Notes: generated by a model not told the origin, from the letters alone. A stretch of 64,000 nt of DNA from Flavobacterium luminosum (GCF_023635005.1 NZ_JAMLJM010000001.1:558001-622000), one strand, 5' to 3'; counted from the stretch's first letter, positions 6,890-16,325 are shown. Translations and numbers: made by a program.

Positions 6890-7969
6890 TTAAAATTCAA
6901 ACCGTAGTTGAACGACTACGGTTTTTTTTATTTCTGTATTTAAGTTCGATAAAGAAATTCCTAACAAACGAACCGAATCTTTCATTCGTTCCTGATACAA
7001 TAATTCTTTAGCGTTTTCAAACAACAAGGCTTTATCTTGTATAAAATAAGGCAAAGTTTTACTTCGGGTTTGTTGAGTGAAATCAGAATATTTAATCTTT
7101 AATGTGACCGTTTTACCAGAAATCTTGTGTTTTTGCAAACGACGAGATAATTCTTCTGCAATACGAACCAATTTTTCTTCCATAAAAATCTCCGAAGTTA
7201 AATTGGTATTAAAAGTGTGCTCGGCTGCAACAGATTTTGTGGTTCTATTCGGTTTTACGGCACTATTATGAATTCCGCGTACCAAATCATAATAATGCAT
7301 TCCACTCTTACCAAAATGCTCCTCTAAAAAAGCCTTAGATTTACTTTTTAAATCCGATCCAGTAAAAATTCCCAACTGATACATTTTTTCGGCGGTAACT
7401 TTACCTATTCCGTAAAATTTCTTCACATCTAATCCTTCTAAAAAAGAAACTACTTCATCGGGATTAATCGTCTTCTGTCCGTTAGGTTTATTATAATCAG
7501 AGGCAATTTTGGCCACAAATTTATTTACAGAAATACCAGCCGAAGCCGTAAGCCCCACCTCTTGAAAAATACGAGTTCTAATCTCTTTGGCGATTAATGT
7601 TGCACTTGGATTGCCTTTTTTATTTTGCGTTACATCGAGATAAGCTTCATCTAGAGAGAGCGGTTCCACTAAATCGGTATAATCAAGAAAAATTTTTCTA
7701 ATTTTTTGAGAAATTTCTTTGTACCGATCAAATCTTGGTTTTACAAAAATTAAATCAGCACATAAACGTTTCGCTTGAATCCCACTCATGGCACTCCGAA
7801 CACCGTATTGACGCGCTTCGTAACTTGCTGCAGAAACTACACCTCGCGTTTCACTTCCTCCTACAGCAATTGGTTTACCTTTTAACTCAGGCCGATCCAT
7901 TTGCTCTACAGAAGCATAAAACGCATCCATATCTACGTGGATTATTTTACGTATAGGTTTCGTTTCCAT
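6890..7969 (-). CDS. dinB: DNA polymerase IV
   Basis: This Y-family polymerase performs translesion synthesis. Catalytic residues are visible as D13 (IHVDMDAFYASVE) and D107-E108 (PLSLDEAYLDVT). The thumb HhH motif (GIGKVTAEKMYQLGI) and a little-finger domain follow, and the 359-residue length is normal. The start at 7969 is 38 bases from the divergent NAD(P)-binding gene. Its last codons form part of the pyk terminator hairpin on the other strand. No clear LexA-type operator was recognised in the short upstream gap. Confidence 0.97.
   Translation of the reverse strand: METKPIRKIIHVDMDAFYASVEQMDRPELKGKPIAVGGSETRGVVSAASYEARQYGVRSAMSGIQAKRLCADLIFVKPRFDRYKEISQKIRKIFLDYTDLVEPLSLDEAYLDVTQNKKGNPSATLIAKEIRTRIFQEVGLTASAGISVNKFVAKIASDYNKPNGQKTINPDEVVSFLEGLDVKKFYGIGKVTAEKMYQLGIFTGSDLKSKSKAFLEEHFGKSGMHYYDLVRGIHNSAVKPNRTTKSVAAEHTFNTNLTSEIFMEEKLVRIAEELSRRLQKHKISGKTVTLKIKYSDFTQQTRSKTLPYFIQDKALLFENAKELLYQERMKDSVRLLGISLSNLNTEIKKTVVVQLRFEF
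6899..6929 (+). terminator. pyk terminator inside the dinB 3' end
   Basis: AAACCGTAGT (6899-6908) pairs with ACTACGGTTT (6915-6924), followed by an unbroken T tract to 6929. It lies about 33 bases after the pyk stop and also encodes the C-terminal residues of dinB on the minus strand. Confidence 0.9.
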
Positions 7970-8007
7970 TGTGTAAATTTATGTATATTCCATTAAAATT
8001 TTACAGT

Positions 8008-8667
8008 ATGGGAAAATCGGCTATTGTTTTAGGAGCCAGTGGTGTTACCGGAACTGAATTAATGAAACTTTTGATTGAAGATGAGGAATTTGACCAAATA
8101 ATTGTTATTTCCAGATCAAAAGGCAAACTAGAACATCCAAAAATCAAAGAGATTATTACCGATTTATTACATTTAAAACAAATTGCCTCCGAATGTAAGG
8201 CAGATGTCCTATTTTGTTGCATAGGCACCACAAAAGCACAAACACCTGACAAAACAACTTACAAAGCAATAGATTACGGTATTCCTGTTCAAGCTGCCAA
8301 AATAGCGAAGGCAAACGGCATAAATACGTTTATAGTTGTATCAGCCTTAGGAGCCGATCCCAACAGCAGCATTTTCTACAATAGAACTAAAGGGGAAATG
8401 TAGCGAGATGTCTTAGCACAGGATCTTAAAAAAACCTACTTGTTACAGCCATCGTTAATCGACTTTTTAAGAGACCGATTCGCAGAGAAAATTGGAGTTT
8501 ATTTAATGCGAGTAATCAACCCTTTACTAATAGGAAAATTAAAAAAATATCGTAGCATTACACCTAAAACCATTGCAAGAGCTATGATACAACTTACCAA
8601 AAACAACTATACTACATCAAGAATAAGTTCAGATCAAATCACCTTAATAGCAGACGGAAAATTATGA
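8008..8667 (+). pseudogene. NAD(P)-binding Rossmann protein interrupted by an in-frame TAG
   Basis: The reading frame encodes an atypical short-chain dehydrogenase/NmrA-like protein of the TIP30 (HTATIP2) type: AIVLGASGVTGTEL at the N-terminus is the nucleotide-binding loop, and FCCIGTTKAQ and VSALGADPNS follow. A TAG at 8401-8403 interrupts the frame after TKGEM. The same frame then continues (RDVLAQDLKKTYLLQPS) to a stop at 8665-8667, giving about 219 codons in all, the normal family length. The TAG stands where relatives usually have Glu, so one GAG to TAG change explains it. I start at the ATG at 8008 because MGKSAIVLG fits the family. The end overlaps the CYTH gene by 4 bases. It may be inactive, read through, or a sequence error. 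Confidence 0.8.
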
Positions 8668-9131
8668 TAGAAATAGAAAGAAAATTTTTAGTATCCCATT
8701 TGTCATTTTTGTCTTTAGCAACCAAAAAAAACAGAATTGTTCAAGGCTATCTCAACTCTAATCCTGAAAGAACTGTACGCGTCAGAATTAAAGGAAACAA
8801 AGGATTTCTTACCATTAAAGGAAAAGGGAATGAGTCCGGAACCACACGCATGGAATGGGAAAAAGAAATTTCGCTACAAGAAGCCGAACAGCTATTAACT
8901 CTTTGTGAAAAAGGAATTATAGAAAAAACACGTTATGAAATTCCCGTAGGTAATCATACTTATGAAGTAGACCTATTTGCAGGAGATCATGAAGGACTTG
9001 TTCTTGCTGAAATAGAATTGGAATCCGAAAATGAAGATTTTACAAAACCGGATTGGTTAGCTGAAGAGGTAACAGGTGATGAGCGCTATTATAACGCCTA
9101 TCTAAGTAATCATCCGTACCCTACAGAGTAA
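8664..9131 (+). CDS. CYTH domain protein
   Basis: This 155-residue protein has the CYTH tunnel fold of adenylate cyclase IV and inorganic or thiamine triphosphatases. The N-terminal metal-binding ExExK motif is E3-x-E5-x-K7 in IEIERKFL. Paired basic and acidic strands follow (TVRVRIKG, FLTIKGKG, RMEWEKEI, YEVDLFAG, LAEIELES). Bacterial relatives of this type are often triphosphatases; the true substrate cannot be told. The ATG overlaps the stop of the broken NAD(P)-binding gene (ATGA), implying coupled translation if that frame is ever completed. Confidence 0.88.
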   Translation: MIEIERKFLVSHLSFLSLATKKNRIVQGYLNSNPERTVRVRIKGNKGFLTIKGKGNESGTTRMEWEKEISLQEAEQLLTLCEKGIIEKTRYEIPVGNHTYEVDLFAGDHEGLVLAEIELESENEDFTKPDWLAEEVTGDERYYNAYLSNHPYPTE

Positions 9132-9641
9132 TTATTTTTTTTGAGCGATTTCAATTTTAACCCTCATCTCGCCACTGCGTTTATTAGTGGCTAACAACAT
9201 AAATGAAGCCCTAGACAAATCGATTTCGCGGTTCCTTACATGTGGCCCTCGATCATTGACTCGAACCAATACATGTTTACCATTTCTTAGGTTTGTTACT
9301 CGAAGTATGGTGCCAAATTTAAATCTTCGATGCGCAGCGGTAAATTTTTTATTATTGAAACGTTCTCCACTGGCCGTCCTCCTACCATTGAATTTATTGG
9401 AGTAATACGAAGCGTGAGCATTGCTTTTATAAAGTTTGTAATTATAAAGTCCTTCTTCAATCGAGAGACTATCTATAACTAAACTATCAATACTGTCTGT
9501 TTTAACAGTATCTTGTATTTGATTCGCTGCAAAAGGTTTTTTATCGAATTTCCGAAAAGAAACCGTAGAAATCAACACTATTGCTATAGATGTAGTCAAG
9601 ACTAAAAAAATTCTACTGATCATCACTGTTTTATTTAACAT
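9132..9641 (-). CDS. RlpA-like septal ring lytic transglycosylase family protein
   Basis: This 169-residue protein has an N-terminal membrane or signal segment (residues about 8-25) and a C-terminal double-psi beta-barrel of the RlpA type. The diagnostic block is ASYYSNKFNGRRTASGERF, followed by FGTILRVTNLRNGKHVLVRVNDRGP and REIDLSRA. RlpA proteins bind or cleave peptidoglycan in the cell envelope. There is no SPOR domain, so this is a minimal version. Its stop codon abuts the stop of the convergent CYTH gene with no space between them. Confidence 0.88.
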   Translation of the reverse strand: MLNKTVMISRIFLVLTTSIAIVLISTVSFRKFDKKPFAANQIQDTVKTDSIDSLVIDSLSIEEGLYNYKLYKSNAHASYYSNKFNGRRTASGERFNNKKFTAAHRRFKFGTILRVTNLRNGKHVLVRVNDRGPHVRNREIDLSRASFMLLATNKRSGEMRVKIEIAQKK

Positions 9642-9677
9642 TATACATCCTAAATCAAATACTATACCTAAAAAAAT

Positions 9678-9702
9678 AAAAAGTCCTAAAATAGGACTTT
9701 TT
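9678..9702 (-). terminator. Terminator of the four-helix membrane protein gene
   Basis: AAAAAGTCCTA (9678-9688) pairs with TAGGACTTTTT (9692-9702), starting 9 bases past the stop at 9711. An A-rich stretch on the plus strand gives the U-tract on the minus transcript. Confidence 0.85.
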
Positions 9703-9710
9703 ATATTATT

Positions 9711-10133
9711 TTAAAGCCATAAAGCCCATGGAATTCTACTTAGAATTAACAATAATCCAATTCCAAACCCGATTAAAATTGATTTGAATTTAGCCGCACT
9801 CTCTGCTTGTTTTTTATGCTTAGACCAACCAATAGTAATCAGTACCAAAGCGATGATATTGATTAATGGATGCTCAAGAGAAGTTAGACGTGCTGAAGCA
9901 TCTTTCATTTCACCCAATAAGGCTAATCCAAGTGGGGAAATAAAATATAAAACCAAACCGACTAATAATTGAATGTGAGCTGCAATTAAACCGAATAAAG
10001 CGATTTTGCGGTCTTTTCCAGTGAATTCTCTATTGGCAAAAAAACCTGACGCGGTATTTACCACAGCAACTACTAATAATAAAAGCGCTAGATACGCCCA
10101 ACCAGAATGAAATTTTTGAATAAAATCGTACAT
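9711..10133 (-). CDS. Small four-helix membrane protein
   Basis: The 140-residue protein has four clear membrane segments and no signal peptide. Histidines sit near membrane boundaries: H9 (FHSGW), H53 (AAHIQLLVG), H88 (LEHPLIN) and H106 (WSKHKK). This layout resembles four-helix cytochrome b561-like proteins, but heme binding is only inferred. Proteins like this are common in flavobacteria and I recall them carrying an erroneous ribosomal-protein name, which the sequence does not support. It lies between two terminators, so it is probably transcribed alone. Confidence 0.75.
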   Translation of the reverse strand: MYDFIQKFHSGWAYLALLLLVVAVVNTASGFFANREFTGKDRKIALFGLIAAHIQLLVGLVLYFISPLGLALLGEMKDASARLTSLEHPLINIIALVLITIGWSKHKKQAESAAKFKSILIGFGIGLLLILSRIPWALWL

Positions 10134-10173
10134 TTTAAAAGTTTTAGTTTAAACAAATATAACTAAAAAAACA

Positions 10174-10197
10174 AAACCACGCCAAAAGACGTGGTTT
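10174..10197 (-). terminator. Terminator of the TonB-dependent receptor gene
   Basis: AAACCACG (10174-10181) pairs with CGTGGTTT (10190-10197), 21 bases past the stop at 10219. A-rich plus sequence at 10164-10176 supplies the U-tract. Confidence 0.85.
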
Positions 10198-10218
10198 CGA
10201 ATTTTGTATGTAAAAAGA

Positions 10219-13050
10219 TTAGAAATCGTATCTTACAGAGAAGTTCCAAGTTCTACCAAAACCAAAGAATACTTGGTTTCTTACATCAACTCCATCATAA
10301 ACTCCTTTTGCCAAATAATCTTGATAAGTAGGATATTGTCCAGAACCAGTTCCTTTCAATTTATTACTTGCTGATGTTGTACTTCCGAATGGATTAATTA
10401 AACCATCACCAGTACCACCATCAAATTCAGCTTGAGTTGCAGTAAACTGATTAGTTCTTGATTCTGTAACAAATGTTTCATCAAGAACATTATTAACATT
10501 TATTCTAAAGTTAAATGAATCTTTACTATCTTTAGTTCTATTCAATTTTAGAGATAAACCAAGGTCCATTAATCCATAGCTTGGTAACAATAAAGTACCT
10601 TTGTTATTAGTTGCAGAAAATCTTCCTGGTTCAATATTTGCATATAAATTATCAGCATATCTGTAATTAGCATCTAATTTCAAGCCTTTAACCGCTTCCC
10701 AATTAGCACCAATACTGTATGTAACTTGAGCAACGTCTCCAACTTTAACTTTATCTAAAGTTAATGTACCGTCACCTAATAATAAATTATTTTGGTCATA
10801 CTTCTTGTAAGTAGCATTTCCATCATAGAACCAATCACCGTAAGAAACCATACCATTAATATTTAACGTTTTAAATGGTTTTGCAGTCATTTCTAATTCT
10901 AAACCTTGGTGAATTTCATCAACACCAAAAGCTTCATAATATCCATTTCTGTTACTTGAACTAGGATCTGATGAACGTTGATATCTATCTTTCCAAGAAG
11001 TGTAATAAGCATTTAAATTCGCATTGAAAATAGAAGAACGGAAACCATATCCTAATTCAACACCTAAAATTTTCTCATTAGTAAGATCAGCAGCTACAAT
11101 AGACTGGTTACTAGGATAAACCGCATTGAAGAATGGTTGTTTAGAATAGTATCCTGCATTAGCAAACACATTCATTTGTTCGTTAATGTTATAGTTTACA
11201 CCACCTTTTACATTACCTCCTAAAATATTTTTATAATCAGTCATGTATAGATCATTCGTTTTCAAGTATAAAAACGTATCTTCTCTTTTGAAACCTTGTT
11301 GAGAAATTGCCCCTTGAACGAAAGCTGATAACTTTTCAGTAGAATACTCTAACTGAGTGAAAGCTCCATACCATTTAACATATCCATTATTGTTGTACTC
11401 AATCTTCTCTTGATCTTTTACGTTTGTAAAAGGGTTAAAGCTTGGAGATGCAGAATATGTATTATATAAGAAACGGTTAGGATTATTAATATCTCTATTA
11501 TCAAAATAACCATCAGCACCCAATAGATCATTTACATTTCTAAAATGGTAACCAATGTATGTTCTTGCATCTACACCAAAATCTAAAGTAAATTTATCGG
11601 AAAGTTTTGTATTTAAATTTATCACACTTCCATACCAGTCGTGAGAGTTAATAGAAGCTCTTCTAGTGAAACCAGCTGTTCTACTTGAGATTTGCTCTCC
11701 ATTGGTTGGAGCTAAGTTAGATGGTCCAGTAATTGCAGTTAAAGCATCTCTGTTTGCTGGATCATAAGTTCCAGTGTTGTAAGCATAGAAATCATTAAAC
11801 GGCACTAAACCATTTGCAGTTTTGAAAGCAAAAGGAGATCTACCTATGTTACCCGTTCCACCTCCACGGCCCCATGAACCATAAAATACAGAAGATAATT
11901 TCATTTTATCGTTGATCTTCCAGTCATAATTCAAAGACGCTACAGGTTTGTGGTAAAAGTTTCTAGCCCAAGAATACTCTTCTCCATTTAAATAACCCCA
12001 ATCAGAATTATATTTAATATTTGGTTTGTTTTCTGATGGATTACCGTATTTAATGTAATCTGCTAAGGTATTAGCAAAACTTCTTTGGTGGTGCCATTGA
12101 GGAGCACCAGTAAAAGTAAACTGGATATCATGGTTTTCATTGATTTCATAACCTAAACCAATAAAGTAATTTTGACCTAAAAACTTAGTACCATCAACAT
12201 ATCCATTACCCATAGTATTACTGAATAAAATTGAAGCAGATAAACCGTTCTCCATTTTACCAGTTGAGTACGACGCTAAGGTTTTAAGATAATTATCGTT
12301 ACCGATTGTTGAAGAAATTGAACCTCCTTGTTTAGCATCTGCCGATCTTGTGATTACGTTGATCGTACCACCTACCGATGAAATTGCTAATTTAGAAGAA
12401 CCCAAACCTCTTTGCACTTGCATAGCTGTTGTTACATCAGATAAACCTGCCCAGTTACTCCAGTATACCGCTCCATTTTCCATGTCGTTTACAGGTACAC
12501 CGTTAATCATAACCGCAACGTTTCTCTGATCGAAACCACGAATATTAATTCTTGAATCTCCAAAACCTCCTCCAGATTTAGTCACATACACCGATGGTGT
12601 AGTAGCTAATATCTCAGGAAATTCTTGAGAACCTAATTTTTCTCTAATTTCAGCAGCCTTGATTGTAGAAACAGCTACTGGCGTTTTTCTGTCTTTTGCA
12701 ATATCAATAACAGTAGTAGATACCACTACCTCTCCTAAAACATTGCTTTCAGCTTTTAAAACAATAGTTCCCAAATCTGAAGAACTACCAATGATTGAAT
12801 ACGATACTTTTTTAGACTCGTATCCTAAGTAAGATACTACAAGAGTTCCTGTAGCTTTTGAAGAATTAAGGGTAAAGCTACCATCAAAACTAGTTGCTAC
12901 CCCATTTGTTGTTCCTTGGATAACAACATTTGCACCAGGAAGAGGACCGTTTTCATCTTCGACCTTTCCGGTAATTTTTCCTTGAGCAAATACTGAAGAA
13001 ATACTCAAGAAAAAGAAAGTCACTAAAAACCAATTTTTCATGTTTCTCAT
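10219..13050 (-). CDS. TonB-dependent receptor with CarboxypepD_reg-like N-terminus
   Basis: This 943-residue outer-membrane transporter imports an unknown ligand using TonB energy. A signal peptide (residues 1-22, ending VFAQ) is followed by a carboxypeptidase-regulatory-like domain (about 24-105, GKITGKVEDENGPLPGANV), a plug domain (about 125-235, including NIRGFDQRNVAVMINGVPVND) and a long beta-barrel ending in aromatic residues (WNFSVRYDF), the usual outer-membrane signal. No SusD partner or sensor lies next to it, so a glycan role is not indicated; a metal-chelate or other small ligand is as likely. The ATG three codons downstream is an alternative start. Confidence 0.93.
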   Translation of the reverse strand: MRNMKNWFLVTFFFLSISSVFAQGKITGKVEDENGPLPGANVVIQGTTNGVATSFDGSFTLNSSKATGTLVVSYLGYESKKVSYSIIGSSSDLGTIVLKAESNVLGEVVVSTTVIDIAKDRKTPVAVSTIKAAEIREKLGSQEFPEILATTPSVYVTKSGGGFGDSRINIRGFDQRNVAVMINGVPVNDMENGAVYWSNWAGLSDVTTAMQVQRGLGSSKLAISSVGGTINVITRSADAKQGGSISSTIGNDNYLKTLASYSTGKMENGLSASILFSNTMGNGYVDGTKFLGQNYFIGLGYEINENHDIQFTFTGAPQWHHQRSFANTLADYIKYGNPSENKPNIKYNSDWGYLNGEEYSWARNFYHKPVASLNYDWKINDKMKLSSVFYGSWGRGGGTGNIGRSPFAFKTANGLVPFNDFYAYNTGTYDPANRDALTAITGPSNLAPTNGEQISSRTAGFTRRASINSHDWYGSVINLNTKLSDKFTLDFGVDARTYIGYHFRNVNDLLGADGYFDNRDINNPNRFLYNTYSASPSFNPFTNVKDQEKIEYNNNGYVKWYGAFTQLEYSTEKLSAFVQGAISQQGFKREDTFLYLKTNDLYMTDYKNILGGNVKGGVNYNINEQMNVFANAGYYSKQPFFNAVYPSNQSIVAADLTNEKILGVELGYGFRSSIFNANLNAYYTSWKDRYQRSSDPSSSNRNGYYEAFGVDEIHQGLELEMTAKPFKTLNINGMVSYGDWFYDGNATYKKYDQNNLLLGDGTLTLDKVKVGDVAQVTYSIGANWEAVKGLKLDANYRYADNLYANIEPGRFSATNNKGTLLLPSYGLMDLGLSLKLNRTKDSKDSFNFRINVNNVLDETFVTESRTNQFTATQAEFDGGTGDGLINPFGSTTSASNKLKGTGSGQYPTYQDYLAKGVYDGVDVRNQVFFGFGRTWNFSVRYDF

Positions 13051-13223
13051 TTGTGATGTTTATTTTTTGTTTGGGGACAAAATTCCGACAAATATTCAAC
13101 TTCAATGTTAAGTTAATGTTAATATTATGCAAGCATAATTTTACATTAATCGAAACAAAAAAAACAAATTCACAATTTTACAACAAAAAGAAAGACTGAT
13201 TATGACAATCTATTAATAAAAAA

Positions 13224-14864
13224 TCAAATATCAAGGTAATTTTTCAACAATAATTCAGTGGAAGAATCATGTTTTTGTAGCTTCAAACTGTTAATTTCTT
13301 CTAAAATAGAACCTGCTAATTGTTTCCCCAATTCTACACCCCACTGATCGTAACTGAAGATATTCCAAATCACTCCTTGTACAAAAATCTTATGTTCGTA
13401 TAAAGCAATCAAAGATCCAAGAGTTTCAGGCGTCAGGAGATCTATCAATAAGGTATTAGTAGGTTTATTACCATCAAATACCTTGAAAGGCAGTAACAAT
13501 TGTGCTCTATCCTCTGATATTCCTTGTGCTTTTAGTTCTTGTAACACCTCTTCCTCAGATTTTCCTTCGAGTAAAGCTTCGGTTTGAGCGAAGAAATTAG
13601 ACATTAATTGATTGTGATGCTTTACATCACCGTGTAACGATTTTTTAAATCCGATGAAATCTACAGGGATTAACTTAGTCCCTTGATGAATTAGTTGAAA
13701 AAACGCATGTTGGGAATTCGTTCCTGGTTCACCCCATATAATTGTACCGGTTTGGTAATTTACAGGAAACCCATTACGAGCAATGCTTTTTCCGTTACTT
13801 TCCATAATACCTTGCTGTAAATATGGCGCAAACTTTTGTAAATATTGTGTATAAGGAATCAATGCCTCTGTTTCGGCTTGGAAAAAATTATTATACCAAA
13901 CACTCAAAAGTGCCAATATAACAGGGATATTATTTTCAAAAGATTCGGTTCTAAAATGCTCATCCATAGCATTGGCTCCAGCCAACAACTGCTCAAAATT
14001 ATCGTAGCCAACAGCTAAACTGATCGTTAAGCCAACAGATCCCCACAAAGAAAAACGTCCTCCAACCCAATCCCACATTGGAAAAACATTGGCTTCATCA
14101 ATTCCAAAAGCTTTAGCTTTTGAAGTGTCCGAAGAAACTGCCACGAAATGTTTAGCTATATCTTCAGGTTGTGCAAATCGCAAAAACCAATCTCTAATAG
14201 TTTCCGCATTAGATAACGTTTCTCGTGTAGTGAATGTTTTAGAAACCACCACAAAAAGGGTCGTTTCAGGATTAATCCGTTTCATTATTTCTTGAAGATG
14301 ATCTCCATCTACATTGGAAACAAAATGAACACCAAGGTGATTTCTGTAAAAACCTAAGGCTTCTACTACCATTGCCGGGCCTAAATCAGAACCTCCTATA
14401 CCAATATTAACGATATCGGTAATTGGTTTTCCCGTAAAACCTTTCAATTGTTTGGTAATTACTTTTTCGGTAAAATCTTTTATTTTTTCTTTTACTTCGT
14501 AAACTTCTGGAACAACATTTTTCCCATTTACAAGAATAGTATCCGTTGGGCGAGCACGTAAAGCAGTATGCAAAACTGCTCGATTTTCTGTTTGATTGAT
14601 ATTTTCCCCAGAAAACTGTGCTTCAATCGCTTTTTTTAATTCTACTTCCTGAGCTAATTGTAAAAGTAAATCTATCGTTTTCTGATTGATTCTATTTTTA
14701 GAATAATCGACTAAGAATTGTTTCCATTGAATATGAAACCGCTCAGCTCTTTGAGAGTCTTCAACAAACATATCCTGCATATTGACATATTGCATTTCTG
14801 CAAAATGCTCCCTTAGATTTTGCCAAGCTAAAGTTTCGGTAGGATTAATTGAAGGTAACGACAT
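13224..14864 (-). CDS. pgi: Glucose-6-phosphate isomerase
   Basis: This enzyme interconverts glucose-6-phosphate and fructose-6-phosphate. The signature GEPGTNSQHAFFQLIHQGT and the GIGGSDLGPAM phosphate-binding loop are present, and the length of about 546 residues is normal. The frame opens at 14882, but a -7-like box overlaps that codon. I prefer the ATG at 14864 (MSLPSINPTETLAWQNL), which aligns with the usual family start; 14870 is also possible. It is a single-gene unit between two non-overlapping neighbours. An AAACGTTTTCGTT motif shared with the pyk operon lies upstream. Confidence 0.97.
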   Translation of the reverse strand: MSLPSINPTETLAWQNLREHFAEMQYVNMQDMFVEDSQRAERFHIQWKQFLVDYSKNRINQKTIDLLLQLAQEVELKKAIEAQFSGENINQTENRAVLHTALRARPTDTILVNGKNVVPEVYEVKEKIKDFTEKVITKQLKGFTGKPITDIVNIGIGGSDLGPAMVVEALGFYRNHLGVHFVSNVDGDHLQEIMKRINPETTLFVVVSKTFTTRETLSNAETIRDWFLRFAQPEDIAKHFVAVSSDTSKAKAFGIDEANVFPMWDWVGGRFSLWGSVGLTISLAVGYDNFEQLLAGANAMDEHFRTESFENNIPVILALLSVWYNNFFQAETEALIPYTQYLQKFAPYLQQGIMESNGKSIARNGFPVNYQTGTIIWGEPGTNSQHAFFQLIHQGTKLIPVDFIGFKKSLHGDVKHHNQLMSNFFAQTEALLEGKSEEEVLQELKAQGISEDRAQLLLPFKVFDGNKPTNTLLIDLLTPETLGSLIALYEHKIFVQGVIWNIFSYDQWGVELGKQLAGSILEEINSLKLQKHDSSTELLLKNYLDI

Positions 14865-14955
14865 ATTCATTGTTTTATACAAAATATTGGACAGCGAATT
14901 TACAATATTGATTTAGATAAATCACCCATAAAATCAAGTTATAAGGATGTATTTA

Positions 14956-14968
14956 AACGAAAACGTTT
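14956..14968 (-). promoter_or_regulatory. Candidate operator upstream of pgi
   Basis: On the minus strand this reads AAACGTTTTCGTT, identical to 4862-4874 before the pyk operon. It is about 72 bases before a -7-like ATATTTTG (ending at 14880) and about 91 before the preferred pgi ATG. Confidence 0.4.
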
Positions 14969-15037
14969 TAGTTGACGCCTTTTAAACACAAGTGAAACTA
15001 TCAATGACTGTGATTCCGCTTATTTTTGAAAAATTAA

Positions 15038-16255
15038 TTATTTCAATTGTGCAACACTATCAAGTTCTCTTTTCAAAGGAGTCATAAACTCGATGAATCT
15101 TGGTTTATTTTTAGGATTCATCGGAATTGAGGTAGGTAGTTTTAACTTTAGAGCATCTACTTGTTTTCCATTCTTCCAAAATCGGTAACAAACGTGAGGA
15201 CCGCTAGCCAGACCCGTGCTTCCTACTTTACCAATAATTTGTCCTTGCCTAACTTTTTGCCCGCGTTTAACTAAAATACGAGACATGTGCAAATATTGTG
15301 TAGAATAGGTTTTATCGTGCTTAATCTTTACGTGGTTTCCATTACCCGCGGTATAACCCGCCAACTCAACCACTCCATTAGCCGTAGACATAATTGGCGT
15401 TCCGTGAGGAGCTGCGTAATCTGTCCCGTTATGAGGCTTAAAGAATTTTTGTACTGGATGAAATCGTCTTTTTGAAAAACGCGAGGTAATATTCACCGTT
15501 TTCAAAGGTGCTTTCAAAAAGAAATTCTTGAGCGCTTTTCCCTCTTCATCATAATATTCCAACTTATCTTTGGGAGATTGTTTAAAAGGAAAAGCGTATA
15601 TTTTTTTGCCTTTGTATTCAAAAAAAGCACATTCTAAAGAATCTACTCCGTCATATATCGAATCGTTAATATATCTCTCCGTAAAAGTAACCGCAAATTT
15701 GTCACCTTTTTTCGATTTAAAGAAATCAATAGACCACTTGTAAACATCGGTTAATTTTGCCGACAAAGAAGCAGCAACCCCTTCATTTTTGAGAGTTTCT
15801 GACAAAGAACCATTTAATTCTCCTGCAATAGTTCTCCTTCTATACGTTACTGGTTTTATTTTTTTGGATGCTACTGCTACCGAATCTGTAAAATCAACCA
15901 CATAATACGTTAGATTGTCTGGCTGATAAATAAAATATTGTAATTTTTTTGATCGATCTCTAGTTCGCAATAAAGTATAAGGCTTCCCTAGTTGCATGAT
16001 CCTAACATTAAAAGTATCCTTTACACTAATAATAACATCATGAACTAGCTTTCCGTTGAGATTTTGCTTTTCGATGATCGTACCAAACGTATCGTCTTTT
16101 TTGATAGTGTCTCTAACAACAGAAAAATTATTTAGTTTAAATCCGAAATCAAAGACGATGGGCTCGACCTTTTTAACAGATTGAACCGCATTTTTATCAT
16201 CTTTACAGGAAACAACTAAAAACAGAAGAATTAGTAGTGATACATATTTTTTCAA
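15038..16255 (-). CDS. M23 family metallopeptidase lipoprotein
   Basis: This 405-residue lipoprotein (lipobox VVSC, C17) carries a C-terminal LytM/M23 endopeptidase domain that would cut peptidoglycan cross-bridges. Metal ligands H275 and D279 are seen in HNGTDYAAPHGTP, and H323 lies in QYLHMS. The last motif, normally HxH, reads H354-V-C356 (GPHVCYRFW), so Cys replaces the usual third zinc ligand. Residues 20-250 hold N-terminal regions seen in long M23 proteins. It precedes pgi on the same strand but with a 150-base gap. Confidence 0.92.
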   Translation of the reverse strand: MKKYVSLLILLFLVVSCKDDKNAVQSVKKVEPIVFDFGFKLNNFSVVRDTIKKDDTFGTIIEKQNLNGKLVHDVIISVKDTFNVRIMQLGKPYTLLRTRDRSKKLQYFIYQPDNLTYYVVDFTDSVAVASKKIKPVTYRRRTIAGELNGSLSETLKNEGVAASLSAKLTDVYKWSIDFFKSKKGDKFAVTFTERYINDSIYDGVDSLECAFFEYKGKKIYAFPFKQSPKDKLEYYDEEGKALKNFFLKAPLKTVNITSRFSKRRFHPVQKFFKPHNGTDYAAPHGTPIMSTANGVVELAGYTAGNGNHVKIKHDKTYSTQYLHMSRILVKRGQKVRQGQIIGKVGSTGLASGPHVCYRFWKNGKQVDALKLKLPTSIPMNPKNKPRFIEFMTPLKRELDSVAQLK

Positions 16256-16281
16256 GAAGCGTTTTATTTTAAGACAGCTTT

Positions 16282-16289
16282 CAAAGATA
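16282..16289 (-). promoter_or_regulatory. -7 box of the M23 peptidase gene
   Basis: TATCTTTG on the minus strand matches TAnnTTTG, 27 bases before the start codon. Confidence 0.5.
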
Positions 16290-16325
16290 AAAGCAGATTA
16301 AACAAAACGCTAAAATAGTGTTTTT

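Noticed and set aside
8401..8403. General stop-codon reassignment or selenocysteine-like recoding at the TAG
   Set aside because: TAG is used as a normal stop elsewhere in the window (for example rnhA), and no recoding element was seen; a point mutation is simpler.
10219..13050. A polysaccharide utilisation locus around the TonB-dependent receptor
   Set aside because: There is no SusD-like gene, glycoside hydrolase or sensor next to it.
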